Below are positions 50,270 to 61,600 of a stretch of 64,000 bases of DNA, piece after piece. The stretch's first letter is position 1; each line of letters opens with the position of its first letter. The stretch covers positions 16,571-80,570 of the forward strand of contig AMGN01000005.1 of NCBI GenBank assembly GCA_000309865.1. Reading direction: 5' to 3'. The DNA is from Methanobacterium sp. Maddingley MBC34. Its GTDB lineage: Archaea; Methanobacteriota; Methanobacteria; Methanobacteriales; Methanobacteriaceae. The notes beneath the pieces were generated by a model. The model did not search any database, was not told the DNA's origin, and was given only the letters and a program-made list of their open reading frames with translations. A program made the translations under genes and the position numbers.

Positions 50270-51844
50270 ATGAACATACTGATAATCACCGGTGAACTTG
50301 CCAGTAACCTGGTAAAAGATGCATCTTTAAAATCAGATCATAATGTTCAGGTGCATGTGGTTAAAACACCCATAGCTGCCTTCTTAACTCCTAAAAGAAT
50401 CATAGCAGAACTTAAAACTTTACCTGAGAGTGAATTAAAATCACAGGACATGATCCTTACTCCTGGACTTATACGCAAGGACGTAAGTCCAATCACTGAA
50501 AAAATGGGAATACCTGCCTACAAAGGATCCACAGATGCTGCCGACCTGGATATTGTTCTGGAAATGGTGGATAAACTGGATCTATCCACTGAAAAATCTG
50601 CAGATAAACTCATTGAAGAAGAACAAAGGAAAAGAGCCCTGAAATATATTGCTGATTTTGAAAACGACCAGGAAAACATTAAAAAACTCCTCAAAAAACC
50701 CGAAAACATTCTGGTGGGAGATCTCCCGGTGGGTGAAGACTTCCCCATGAGGGTGCTGGCTGAAATTGCCAATGCACCCATCTTAAGTCCGGAGGAACTT
50801 TTAAAACGTGCTGAGTATTTCGTTAAATCAGGGGCAAACATGGTGGATATTGGAATGGTTGCCGGGGAGAACATGGCATCAAAAATACCAGCCATGGTCA
50901 ACCTTCTACAGGAGAACCTGGATGTACCGGTTAGCATAGACACCCTGCAGACTGAAGAACTTCTGGTGGCAATAGATTCAGGGGTGGACATGGTTTTAAG
51001 CCTGGATCATGGTAATTACCATGAAGTTTTACCGGAGTTGAAGAAGAAAGACATTCCAGCAGTGATCCTGCCCACAGATTACAAGCGGGGATGGGTCCCG
51101 GAAACCATCCAAGAACGGGTAAATTCATTGATGGATTTAAAGGAGAAATGCAAGGGAATAAATGTCATCGCGGACCCTATACTGGATCCACTTAACAGTA
51201 AAAGCATGGTTGATTCGGTTATTGCCTGCCGTAAGTTCAGGGATGATGTTGATGAGAAATGTCCTATTTTCTTTGGCGTAGGAAATGTCACTGAACTTTT
51301 GGATGTTGATTCAGTTGGTGTTAATGCCCTGCTTGCCGGAATTTCCATGGAACTGGGAGCCAGTATTCTTTTCACACCAGAAGAAAGTGGTAAAACCAGG
51401 GGAAGTGTGAAGGAACTGGCAGTTTCATCAAAAATGATGTTCCTATCCCTGATGAGGGGATCAATTCCCAAGGATCTGGGGATAAATCTACTGGTCTTTA
51501 AGGATAAACGCAAAGGAGAACCAATACTGGAACTGGTTGATGTACCGGAAATAGAAGCAGGTTATGAGTACAAGTTCCGGCAGGATCCAGAGGGTAGCTT
51601 TAAAATCAGTGTAGAAGAAGGGAAGATAAGGGTGGTTCATTACCAGAAAATGCAACCCACAGTTGCCATATACGGGCAGACTGCCTGGGAACTTTACCAT
51701 GAAATCATAAACCGGAAACTGGTTTCACGGATTGAACACGCAGCCTACCTTGGCCAGGAACTTCAAAAGGCAGAAGATGCCCTTAAACTTGGGAAAAACT
51801 ATGTGCAGGACTTTCCACTCTTTGAGAAGTTCATGGAGTACTAA
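50270..51844 (+). CDS. Dihydropteroate synthase-like protein (methanogen DHPS-related family)
   Basis: A 524-residue protein specific to methanogens and some other archaea. The central part (about 150-390) is a pterin-binding TIM barrel: [16 protein letters not shown], then PVSIDTLQ and VISLDHGN-like segments with conserved Asp and His. The N-terminal 140 residues and the C-terminal 120 are unique. It may act in tetrahydromethanopterin biosynthesis or another pterin/methyl step, but the reaction is not established to my knowledge. The GGTGGG ribosome-binding site supports the start. Confidence 0.8.
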   Translation: MNILIITGELASNLVKDASLKSDHNVQVHVVKTPIAAFLTPKRIIAELKTLPESELKSQDMILTPGLIRKDVSPITEKMGIPAYKGSTDAADLDIVLEMVDKLDLSTEKSADKLIEEEQRKRALKYIADFENDQENIKKLLKKPENILVGDLPVGEDFPMRVLAEIANAPILSPEELLKRAEYFVKSGANMVDIGMVAGENMASKIPAMVNLLQENLDVPVSIDTLQTEELLVAIDSGVDMVLSLDHGNYHEVLPELKKKDIPAVILPTDYKRGWVPETIQERVNSLMDLKEKCKGINVIADPILDPLNSKSMVDSVIACRKFRDDVDEKCPIFFGVGNVTELLDVDSVGVNALLAGISMELGASILFTPEESGKTRGSVKELAVSSKMMFLSLMRGSIPKDLGINLLVFKDKRKGEPILELVDVPEIEAGYEYKFRQDPEGSFKISVEEGKIRVVHYQKMQPTVAIYGQTAWELYHEIINRKLVSRIEHAAYLGQELQKAEDALKLGKNYVQDFPLFEKFMEY

Positions 51845-51973
51845 AAGCTTCAATGATTTTTTCCCAGCTCATTTTAGTGCCCCGTTTCATTTAGTGGATT
51901 TTTAAAACCCGGAAATATTTTCAAAAAAACTTAAAACAATATTTCTTTAAAAAAAATAAAAAATATTTTCAGA

Positions 51974-52039
51974 AACTGGAAATATTCAAACATTCACAAC
52001 TGAAATATTCAAAAGTTCAGAACTAAAAATATCCAAAAA
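51974..52039. repeat. Three imperfect 23-24-nt repeats beginning AACT(G)
   Basis: Units starting AACTGGAAATATTC (51974), AACTGAAATATTC (51998) and AACTAAAAATATCC (52021) are arranged head to tail. They lie 70-140 nt upstream of the ttuA start, in its promoter region. Confidence 0.55.
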
Positions 52040-52111
52040 AATAACTTATCATAAAATTAACAGAATGATTAATTAAATTTCAAGTTCACACGATTACAGG
52101 AGCAAATAACA

Positions 52112-53035
52112 ATGGATGTATGTCATAAATGTGGCAACCCCCAGATCATTATCAAGAGGAAGCAATCGGGACAGATGCTCTGCCAGGAATGTTTCATTAA
52201 ATTCATTCAGGAAAAAGTCTTAAGAGATATCCGCAAACAAAAACTGGTTGAAAAAGGGGACAAAGTATTAGTTGCATTATCCGGTGGTAAGGACAGTGTA
52301 ATGCTCTTAGACATACTCAACAATCTCCGAAAAAGAAGAATCATCGATCTGGTGGCAGTAACCATAGATGAGGGTATCTGCGGCTACCGTGAAGAGGGGG
52401 TGGAGATAGCAGCTCAAAATGCAGAATTAATCGGTGTTAAACACAGAATAGTTTCCTTTAAAGACTACATTGGCCACACACTTGATGAAATAATGGCAGA
52501 TACCGGTGATAGGATAGCCTGCACCTACTGTGGTGTGTTCCGGCGCTGGATCTTTAACCAGGTGGCTAGGGAAGAGGGAGCCACCAGGATTGCCACTGGA
52601 CACAACCTGGATGATGAAGCCCAGTCCATAATCATGAACTACATGGAAGGGAACATCCAGAACCTCACCCGTATCGGTGTCAAGTCAGAATCCAGTTATG
52701 AAGGATTCACTGTCAAAATCAAACCTCTAAGGGAGATCCCTGAAAGGGAAACTGCCCTGTATGTCATGGCCCGTGATTTACCAGTGCATCTGGCCGGGTG
52801 CCCCTATGCCGGGGATTCCTTCCGGGCAAAGATTAGGGATTTCCTTAAAGAAATCAGCCAGGATCACCCCACCATAATGTACTCCACACTCAGGGGTTTT
52901 GATAAGATTAAACCGGTCTTAAAGGAAGAATTTTCCAGAAAATCCAGTACTGGTGTATGTGCTGAATGCGGGGAACCAGCAGCTGACAAACTTTGCAAAG
53001 CATGCAGTTTTCGTAACCAATGGAAAAGAAAATAA
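52112..53035 (+). CDS. tRNA 2-thiolation protein, TtuA/NcsA family
   Basis: Adenylates tRNA uridine and transfers sulfur to form 2-thiouridine (position 54 in TtuA, 34 in NcsA/Ncs6). The 307-residue protein has an N-terminal zinc site (Cys4, Cys7, Cys24, Cys27), the PP-loop SGGKDS at 57-62, and catalytic/Fe-S cysteines in CTYCG and AGCPYAG. A C-terminal zinc site CAECGEP...CKAC completes it. The ubiquitin-like sulfur carrier gene 130 bp downstream is the expected partner. The choice between TtuA and NcsA needs a tree. Confidence 0.9.
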   Translation: MDVCHKCGNPQIIIKRKQSGQMLCQECFIKFIQEKVLRDIRKQKLVEKGDKVLVALSGGKDSVMLLDILNNLRKRRIIDLVAVTIDEGICGYREEGVEIAAQNAELIGVKHRIVSFKDYIGHTLDEIMADTGDRIACTYCGVFRRWIFNQVAREEGATRIATGHNLDDEAQSIIMNYMEGNIQNLTRIGVKSESSYEGFTVKIKPLREIPERETALYVMARDLPVHLAGCPYAGDSFRAKIRDFLKEISQDHPTIMYSTLRGFDKIKPVLKEEFSRKSSTGVCAECGEPAADKLCKACSFRNQWKRK

Positions 53036-53165
53036 AGTAACTGATTTAAATAGTGTCCAATAAAATTAATAGGAATATCACTTAGTATAGAAATATCACT
53101 TAGTATTCTTTTTAGAAATTATAAATTAGATTTAAAAAAATAATTAATGTTGGAGATCTAAAATC

Positions 53166-53366
53166 ATGGAAGTAACGGTTATTGTTGGAGAAGATAAGAA
53201 TATAATGAAGGTTGATGAAGGTAAAACAGTAAAAGACCTTCTCCAAATAATGGAAATACCCCTAGAAACTGTTGTAGTTAAGAAAAATCATTCCATAATA
53301 ATTGAAGAAGAGTCTGTGGAAGATGGAGATATTATTGAAGTGATAAAGGTAATTTACGGCGGATAA
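53166..53366 (+). CDS. Ubiquitin-like sulfur carrier protein (MoaD/ThiS/SAMP type)
   Basis: A 66-residue beta-grasp protein ending in the required diglycine (VIYGG). Its thiocarboxylated C-terminus can supply sulfur to the neighbouring TtuA/NcsA. SAMP proteins also modify other proteins, which the JAMM protease at the left edge could reverse. GGAGAT lies before the ATG. The S2P gene starts 24 bases after it. Confidence 0.88.
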   Translation: MEVTVIVGEDKNIMKVDEGKTVKDLLQIMEIPLETVVVKKNHSIIIEEESVEDGDIIEVIKVIYGG

Positions 53367-53390
53367 ATATTTAATCCAGGATGTGTATCT

Positions 53391-54416
53391 GTGGATGATT
53401 TCACTCTAATTGAACAATCGATTTCCAATTATTTTCCCATAATAGGATTCTTTAATGGTGAGGGTAGTAAAGAAGGATCCTACTTCATAGTTGGGGATTA
53501 CAATTCCCACAGTTTCCATGAATTAGTGCGTGAACTGGATGAACAGGGATTTGTTCCTTTTATAAATCCTGATGGCATTCATTACAGGATTAATATTGCT
53601 AAAAAACCTGAAAAAGGTAAATCAAGGATACACATCAATGTGATTCTTCTTCTAGCCACAATAGGTTCCACCCTATTTGCAGGATACTTCCTGGGAGAAG
53701 GGGATATCTGGAAAGCAGTGGCATTTGCAATAGCCCTTCTGACCATAATCGGGACCCATGAACTTGCCCACTTTTTTGCAGCCCGAAAACACGGTGTGGA
53801 TGCAACATTACCCTACTTCATACCAGCACCAACCCTTATCGGCACTTTTGGCGCGGTGATCAATATAAAATCAGCCATACCCACCAGGAAAGCCTTATTT
53901 GACCTGGGATATAGTGGGCCTCTGGCTGGATTTATCGTGGCTATTCCTGTGCTTTTGATTGGATTAAAATTTTCCACGGTGGCTGCCAGCCCGGATGTGT
54001 CCATGGCATTCATCCCACCACTTATCATGCAATTTTTCGCCTACCTGGTGGCTCCCGCCGCAAGCAATGGTCAGGTCATCCTGATGCACCCGGTGGCATT
54101 TGCTGGATGGGTGGGAATACTGGTTACCATGCTCAACCTGATGCCAGTGGCCTTCTTAGACGGTGGCCACATATCCCGCTCTCTCTTCGGTGGGAGTGTC
54201 CATAAATTCGTATCCATTATTGGAATAATGGTCACCATCATACTGGGATGGTACCTGATGGCAGCATTAATGGTTTTCATCTTCCTGATGGGTAAAGGTC
54301 ATCCCGGTGCGCTGGATAACGTTGCCCCTATGGACCGTAACCGAAATATAATCGCAGTGGTTATATTGATCATTTTCATTCTGTGTCTATCTCCGGCTCC
54401 CAACAGTTTCCTGTGA
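53391..54416 (+). CDS. Site-2 protease (M50 family) membrane metalloprotease
   Basis: A 341-residue intramembrane protease. It has a soluble N-terminal domain (about 1-80), then about six or seven membrane segments. The zinc motif is [16 protein letters not shown] (near residue 121), and the third ligand lies in [12 protein letters not shown]. The start is GTG at 53391 with AGGATGT upstream. It follows the sulfur-carrier gene closely, so the three genes from 52112 may form one unit. The link between tRNA thiolation and this protease is unclear. Confidence 0.86.
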   Translation: MDDFTLIEQSISNYFPIIGFFNGEGSKEGSYFIVGDYNSHSFHELVRELDEQGFVPFINPDGIHYRINIAKKPEKGKSRIHINVILLLATIGSTLFAGYFLGEGDIWKAVAFAIALLTIIGTHELAHFFAARKHGVDATLPYFIPAPTLIGTFGAVINIKSAIPTRKALFDLGYSGPLAGFIVAIPVLLIGLKFSTVAASPDVSMAFIPPLIMQFFAYLVAPAASNGQVILMHPVAFAGWVGILVTMLNLMPVAFLDGGHISRSLFGGSVHKFVSIIGIMVTIILGWYLMAALMVFIFLMGKGHPGALDNVAPMDRNRNIIAVVILIIFILCLSPAPNSFL

Positions 54417-54436
54417 TGCTCCCAACAGTTTCCTGT
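54396..54436. repeat. Duplicated 3' end of the S2P gene
   Basis: GCTCCCAACAGTTTCCTGT occurs at 54396-54414 (coding) and again at 54418-54436 (after the stop codon). The 22-nt offset is not a multiple of three. It is a small tandem duplication across a stop codon. TATTCTACATTAGAA occurs twice further on (54473-54487 and 54491-54505). Confidence 0.75.
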
Positions 54437-54656
54437 TGATAACCACTGGATAATCACTGATCAAGGGGGAGATATTCTACATTAGAATAATATTCTACAT
54501 TAGAACTTATCTATTAATCCTATTCCTCAATAACCATTGTTTCGTTAACTATGGTTTTCAATAGTCATGATTCCATTCACTGTAGTTTTTAACCTTAATT
54601 CCCTTATTAACCATAGTACTAAAACTGATGAAATCGTAAGTAAAAAAAGTGATGCT

Positions 54657-55520
54657 ATGAAAGTCCATTATGAATGTGCCTCCTGTTTTCTTCGTCAGGC
54701 CAGGGAAGCCCTGGATCTGGCAACAGATGATGAGGATCTTAAAATGCAGGTCACAGAAAAGACCAATCAAATACTTTGTCGGGAATTTAAGAAAGGAGCA
54801 GTTGCTAACCAGATCGGTACCGGGATACACCGCACCATCAAAAGGGAAACTGCAAACCCAGACCCCTACTATGATCTGCGTGAAAAATCAGATGAGATAG
54901 CCATGCAATTCCTACCCCAAGTGGAAAAGATACTGGAGAATGATAAATCACTTAAAAACTATCTTAAAGCAGCTATAGCTGGAAATGTCCTTGATTTCGG
55001 AGCTTTGGGTTTGAAATCGGACATTGAAGGAATGGTGATGTCTACCGTAGAAAAGGATCTGGCCATTGATCACTCCTCTCAACTGGAAATAGAACTAAAA
55101 AAAGCCAAAAACGTACTCTATCTGGCAGACAATGTTGGTGAAATAGTATTTGACAAGTTACTAATTAAAAAACTCCATGAATATGGTGTTGAAGTCACAG
55201 TAGCCCTGAAAGAGGATCCAATTCTTAATGATGCCTGCATGAAAGAAGCACTGGACGTGGGTCTTGATGAAGTAGCACGATTAATAACCACTGGTACGGA
55301 CTCTATAGGGGTTATCTACCAGGATATCTCGGATGATTTCAAACAGGAATTTAAGGAGGCTGATCTGATTATAGCCAAGGGATTGGGAAATTATGAAGGT
55401 CTTACTGAGATGGATCTTGATGATAAACCTGTTTTCTGCCTGTTAAACGCTAAATGTCAACCTATAGCCAGGGATATTGGAGTTAATTTAGGAGATAATG
55501 TGGTTTTAAAATTAAATTAA
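54657..55520 (+). CDS. ARMT1-like DUF89 metal-dependent phosphatase
   Basis: DUF89 proteins of the AF1104 type are metal-dependent phosphatases proposed to remove damaged sugar phosphates and related metabolites. The 287-residue product begins with a CASCFLRQ motif and carries NVLYLADNVGEIVFDKLL and ADLIIAKGLGNYEGLTE, whose Asp, Asn and Glu bind the metal. I start at the ATG at 54657; 30 further codons are open upstream but look non-coding. It converges with the surface-protein gene. Confidence 0.83.
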   Translation: MKVHYECASCFLRQAREALDLATDDEDLKMQVTEKTNQILCREFKKGAVANQIGTGIHRTIKRETANPDPYYDLREKSDEIAMQFLPQVEKILENDKSLKNYLKAAIAGNVLDFGALGLKSDIEGMVMSTVEKDLAIDHSSQLEIELKKAKNVLYLADNVGEIVFDKLLIKKLHEYGVEVTVALKEDPILNDACMKEALDVGLDEVARLITTGTDSIGVIYQDISDDFKQEFKEADLIIAKGLGNYEGLTEMDLDDKPVFCLLNAKCQPIARDIGVNLGDNVVLKLN

Positions 55521-55668
55521 ATTATAATTAATTTCTTACTTTTTTTCTAAAGTCAAAAAGGAATAGTAATTGTAGAATATAAAAAAATAGTAGGAATTAA
55601 GGAATAAAAAAAATAATAGTAATTGGGGAATATAAAAAAAATAAGTTCCCCGAGTTAAATCTTTTTTT
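55521..55668. terminator. Convergent termination region
   Basis: TACTTTTTTTCT at about 55537-55548 can stop the DUF89 transcript. On the minus strand GGGGAA...TTCCCC with T-rich tracts (plus 55624-55652) can stop the surface-protein mRNA. ATAGTAATTG(T/G) is repeated at 55563 and 55616. Confidence 0.45.
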
Positions 55669-58600
55669 TTAGAGATTGCCTTTTCTACCGAATACTAATC
55701 CTGATAAAACCATCAACAATGCTAGAACCAGAACTCCAAATGGAGCACCAGTTTTTTGCATACCAATGGTTTTGGCAGAAACTTCTGTAACTTCAGGAGC
55801 AGCTAACACATTAATTGCGGCTGTAGCGTTCTGATTGTCGATTATAGGGTCGTAAGTATTGGAATACACGTGTGCATGGTTTTCCAGAGGACCGTATTTT
55901 TCAACAGCAACTTTAATATCCAGCTGAGCAACTGCACCACTAGGCAGATCACCTATGGTCCAAATACCTGTATTTGGGTCATAAGAACCATAATTGGCAC
56001 TGGAACTAACATACTTAACTCCTGCTGGGAGCTGGTCCACCACATAAACACCGGTAGCAGTGTCTGGCCCGTGATTCTGGACAATGAGGGTGAATGTAAT
56101 CACCTCATGTATGTAGGGCTGAGGATTGCTCACAGTTTTAGTAATGGACAGATCTGCTGCTGGGGGGACGTTGATGGTCTGGTTGGCTGTTGAATTAGTC
56201 GTATCTGGATTAAACTGGTCTTGGTGAGTTATAGTGGCCAGGTTAGTAATCTGGCCGGTTTGAATAACCTTAACCAGGAATTGGATGGTTGCGTCCTGTG
56301 TGTTTCCCAGGGTGCCCACATTCCACTGTTGTGCTACGCTGTTGTAGGTTCCCTGTGAGGTTATTGGTGGGGAAAGTAACTGTAGTCCTGCAGGCAGAGG
56401 ATCGTAAATGATCACTCCTGTAGCAGTGCTAGGTCCGTTGTTATGCACGGTGATTGTGTAGGTGATGTTATCCAAGTAATTCGGCGTATTGTTACTCACC
56501 TCTTTCCGGATCACTACGTTGGCAGCTGGCTGAGCATTGATACCCACACTGGATGTGTTGTCTTCGTGGTGAGGGTCGTACTGATCCCCACTTACAGTAG
56601 CAACATTGGTAAAACTACCTTCCTGAGTTACATTGGCAGTTATAGTCAGAGTTGCTGATCCATTGTGGAGTAAGTCACCAATAATCCATTCACCGCTTGT
56701 TTCATTGTAATTTCCAACTGAAGCAGATGAATGGTCATACACCAGTCCTGCAGGCAGCAGATCATTAACTACCACTCCGGTGGCATCATCTGGCCCTGCA
56801 TTAGTTACTTGTATGGTGAAAATCACCTGATTGCCCACATATGGGGCGTTGTTGTTGACGGTTTTACTGATGGCAAGGTCTGCTGCAGGGTTCCCGTTAA
56901 GGGTGGCTATAGCTTGGTTGTTACTGAGGTTGGGGTCGAATTCATTTCCAGTGATGTTGGCAATGTTGGTAATGGTCTGGCTCACAATGTTCACAGTTGC
57001 GTTGATACTTAGAGTGGCTGATGATCCATTGGCTAGGCTGCCAATGTTCCAAATTCCAGTGTTTGAGTCGTAAGATCCCTGAGTAGTTGTTGGGGTGTCT
57101 ACTATGGTCAGTCCGGCAGGTATGAGGTCGTTTAAAACAACACCGGTAGCGGTGTTTGGACCATCATTGCGGGCCACAATAGTGAATGTCACTTTATCAC
57201 CCAGATTGGGTGTTGGATCGTTCACGATTTTGGTCACAGCCAGATCAGCGGATGCCTCTGCAGTAACAGTTGCATTGGCTTCATCTGGTATGGTAGGGTC
57301 AAATTCATTCCCAGTGACATTCACATGGTTAATCCATGTACCTACTTGAGTTACGTTGGCAACTATGGTTAAAATGGCTGATGCATCGTGTGCAAGGTTT
57401 CCAATGGTCCAGCGGTAGATGTTGGCCCCAATTAAGCTGAAATGTGTGGGGTCGCTGGTACTTAACAGGTTTAGACCAGTGGGCCAATAATCATCAACTA
57501 TAACTCCAGTGGCAGCACTGGGTCCGTTGTTGGTCACTGTGATGGTGAAATTTACAATTTCACCCACATATGCATTGGGAGTATCCACTGACTTGGCAAT
57601 GCTAAGCTCTGCTGTGGGTTGTCCATTTACTATAGCATCATCCTGGTTATTGGTGGGGTTGGGATCATGGGTGGTACTGGTAACATTGACCATGTTGGTT
57701 AATTGCTGTCCTGAAACAGTAACGTTCACCGTAATGTGCAGTGTAGCGCTAGTTCCATTGGCCAGAGATCCGATGGTCCATATTCCAGTTGTATGGTCAT
57801 AAGCACCTCCTCCTGTGTCTGAAAGCCACTGTAATCCATTGGGCAGTAGATCATTAACCACCACGTTAGATGCATTGTCCGGACCATGGTTGGTCACAGT
57901 GATGGTGAATGTAATTTGTTGTCCTATTGGAGCCGTGGATATGCCTGGAGTTTTGGTTATGGAAAGATCAGCACTGGGTAGAACATTTACAATCACACTG
58001 TCAGTGTTATCCCCTGGATGAGGGTCAAACTGATTGGCAGTGGCAGTTGCGGTGTTGTTAATGATACCAGTTTTGTTAACAGTGGCGTTAATGGTTAAAG
58101 TAGCACCAGTTCCATTGACAAGGGTACCAATGTTCCATATTCCTGTAATAGGGTCGTAAGTTCCTTGACTGGCCAGAGCGTTAACGAAAACCATACCTTC
58201 AGGTAACAAGTCGTCTACAATCACGTTGGTTGCAGTATCAGGACCGGCATTGGTCACACTGATGGTGTAGGTAACCTGATCTCCATTGTACGGAGTGGGA
58301 TTGTTCACTGTTTTGGATACACCGAGATCAGCTGCCAGGTTAGAGTTTAAAATAACAATATCCTGGTTGTTGGTGAGGTCTGGATCGAACTGGTTTCCAG
58401 TGATGGTGGCCACGTTGGTGAAGGTGGTGTTGGTGCGGTTTACCTGGACATTTATGGTAAGGGTGACAGGAAGTGCTCCTGCTGACAGGTTACCAATATT
58501 CCATACTCCACTTCCAGGGTCATAGCTGCCGGTTGCTGTGGTAGCTGAGAGGAAGACCAGGCCGTTTGGCAGTAAGTCTCCCACCATAACTCCGGTGGCG

Positions 58601-61600
58601 TTTTGTGGTCCGTTGTTGGTGGCAGTGATGGTGAAGACAATTGTGTCACCAAAGTTGGGATTGGTATTGTCCACAGTCTTAATAACAGCCAGATCAGCTG
58701 ATGGGTTTGCAGTTATAGTCACACTGGCGTTATTATCTCCAGGATGCGGGTCAAAAACGCTGCTGCTGGCATTTGCAAAGTTGGTTATTAGGCCGGGTTG
58801 GATTACATTGGCCACTAAGATTAGGGTGGCAGAACTTTCGTGTAACAAAGTCCCAATGGCCCATAAACCAGTTCCAGCGGTGTAAGTTCCCACAGATGGT
58901 GTGGCTGAAACAAATGATAGTCCTGCAGGCAACAGATCAGTGAGGTTGGTGTTGGTGGCATCATTAGGACCTGCATTAAAGACAGTAACTGTGAAGCTTA
59001 TCTGCTCCCCTACATGAGGGTTGCTGTTACTTACAGTTTTCAGTACTTGCAGGTCTGCTGAGGGCTGGCCATTCAAGATAACCAGGTCCTGGTTGTTACT
59101 GAGGTTAGGATCGTGCTGGCTGCCGGTGACTGTAACACTATTGTTCAGTGTTCCAGTTTGAGTTACATTGGCCACTAGGGTTAGAGTAACGCTTGAACCG
59201 TTGTTTAGATTTCCTATGTTCCAAACGCCTCCTATGAAAGTTCCCTGGCTTGGTATTGCAGATAAGATGCTAAAACCAGCAGACAGGTCATCATTCATGA
59301 TCACTCCAGTGGCGTTGTTGGGACCATTGTTGGTTACTACCATGGTGAAGGTCACTGTTTGTCCTACATTGGGTGTGGTGTTAGTCACAGTTTTAATAAC
59401 AGCCAGATCAGCGGTGGGCTGGGCATTAACTGTCACCGCAGCAGTGTTATCCTCAGGATGAGGATCGAACTGGTTGGCAGTGACATTGACGATGTTGGTT
59501 AAGAAACCGGTTTGGTTAACCTGGGCCACCAGGGTCATAACAGCGGAAGTACCATGTAATAGGCTTCCAATAGTCCATAAACCTGTTCCAGGGTCATAAG
59601 TTCCCACGGAAGGGTTTGAAGACATGTAGAGTAGTCCGGTTGGTAGCAAATCATGGCTGACCACTCCAGTTGCATCGTTGGGTCCGGCGTTGAAGACAGT
59701 TATGGTGAAGGTAACCAGATCGCCCACATTGGGTGTGGGGTTGTCCACGGTCTTGGTTACAGCCATATCAGCTGAAGGCTGGCCATTTATAACCACATCA
59801 TCCTGATTGTTGAGAGGATTAGGGTCATGTTCGGTACCATTCACAGTGACTATGTTGTTGATACGTCCATCAGCAACCACAGTTGCGGTAATGTTGATTG
59901 AAACACTACTTCCACTGTTCAAGTTTCCTATGGTCCAGATTCCAGTGTTATGGTCGTAAGCCCCTCCACTGGTATCAGAAACCCAGTTTAATCCTGCGGG
60001 TAAAAGATCAGTGGCAGTAACATTGGTGGCGTTGTTGGGACCGTAGTTAGTGACAGTTATGGTAAAGGTCACGTTATCTCCCACATTGGGACTGGTATTG
60101 TCTACAGTTTTAACCACAGCTAAATCAGCTGATGGCTGAGCATTAACCGTTGCAGTGGCATTGTTGGGTGTGGTGGGGTCAAAGGTGGTGGTAGTTGCAG
60201 TGGCGTTGTTATATAATAAACCAGTCTGGTTCACAGTAGCCACTATGGTCATGGTGGCAATTCCACCATGGAACAAGGTGCCTATGGACCAAACACCAGT
60301 CACTGGGTTGAAACTACCTACTGAAGGTGTGGCTGAGACCAGGATGAGTCCAGGACTCAGGGTATCAGTTACCGTCACATTTTCAGCATCGTTGGGTCCG
60401 TTGTTGGTCAAAGTAATGGTGAATGTAACCTGATCTCCCACATATGGGGTAGGGTTGTTCACGGTCTTGGATATGACCAGATCAGCAACGGGTACACTGT
60501 TAAGAGCTACGGTGTCACGGTTGTTGTTGGGATTAGGGTCGGTTTCATTCCCGGTTATATTGACTGTATTTATGATCTGCCCTGCAGAATTTACAGTAGC
60601 AGTAATAGTCAGGGTTACAGAACTACCCACTGTTAAATTGCCAATGGTCCACACACCAGTACCGGAATTATAGGTGGTACCTGGTGAGGAAGTGTAACTG
60701 ACAAAGGTCAATCCAGCAGGTAATAGGTCGTTTGCTATAACAAGGTGTGCATCGTTGGGTCCGTAATTGGTGGCAGTGATTGTGAAAGTTACTGGTTGAC
60801 CAACAAGTGGTGTGGTATTGTTAACGGTTTTTGTGATAGCTAAATCTGCTTCCGGTGTTACATTCAAGTCAATGTGGGTGCTGTTGAAATCGGTGTTGTA
60901 GTGATAACTGTTACCACTCTGGTCAAGGATCAGGGCGGATAATGGTGTGGGCCCGGCTCCTATGGCCTGGAATATCCAGACTGAGACGAAACTGGTTGCA
61001 CCTGGATTGAATATAAGGATGCTGTTGGTGCTACTTGCACCGTAGGTAATTGTTACACTAACTGGCTGGATCTTGGATGGGTCATAGGCAATCAGAGACA
61101 GATCCACCGGGCTAAGAGTTGCACTGGAAGTGGTACTGATTACTGTGACTGCGAAGTTACTTCCCAAAATTGGATTACTGGGAGATACTACAATGGATGT
61201 CACTGAGTTCCTGTTCTGAGATATCAATTTTTCAACAAACAGGGTACCACTTATAGTATCCACTGGACTTCCAGTATTGGTTCCTGCTACAGAGATGGTG
61301 TAGCCACGACCAGTGTTATAAGCAGCAGTAGTTCGGATCACGTTGACCAGGTAAAAAACATCAACTGTAGCTCCTGGGGCTATGTCCCCTAAGTTTTTAA
61401 CTGCAGACTCATTGGGGTCCAATAGGATATTTGCGTTGGCACTGGTGAAGGCGAAGGTCGCCACCACATTCTGGGCAGTCACAGCTGCGTTGTTGGTCAC
61501 ATGAATCTGTACCATGAAATGATCCGGACCGGTGTTCACGTTGTTATTATCCAGTCCGATAGTATCCCAGGAACCCTTAGTGAGTGCCAGGGTTCCCATC

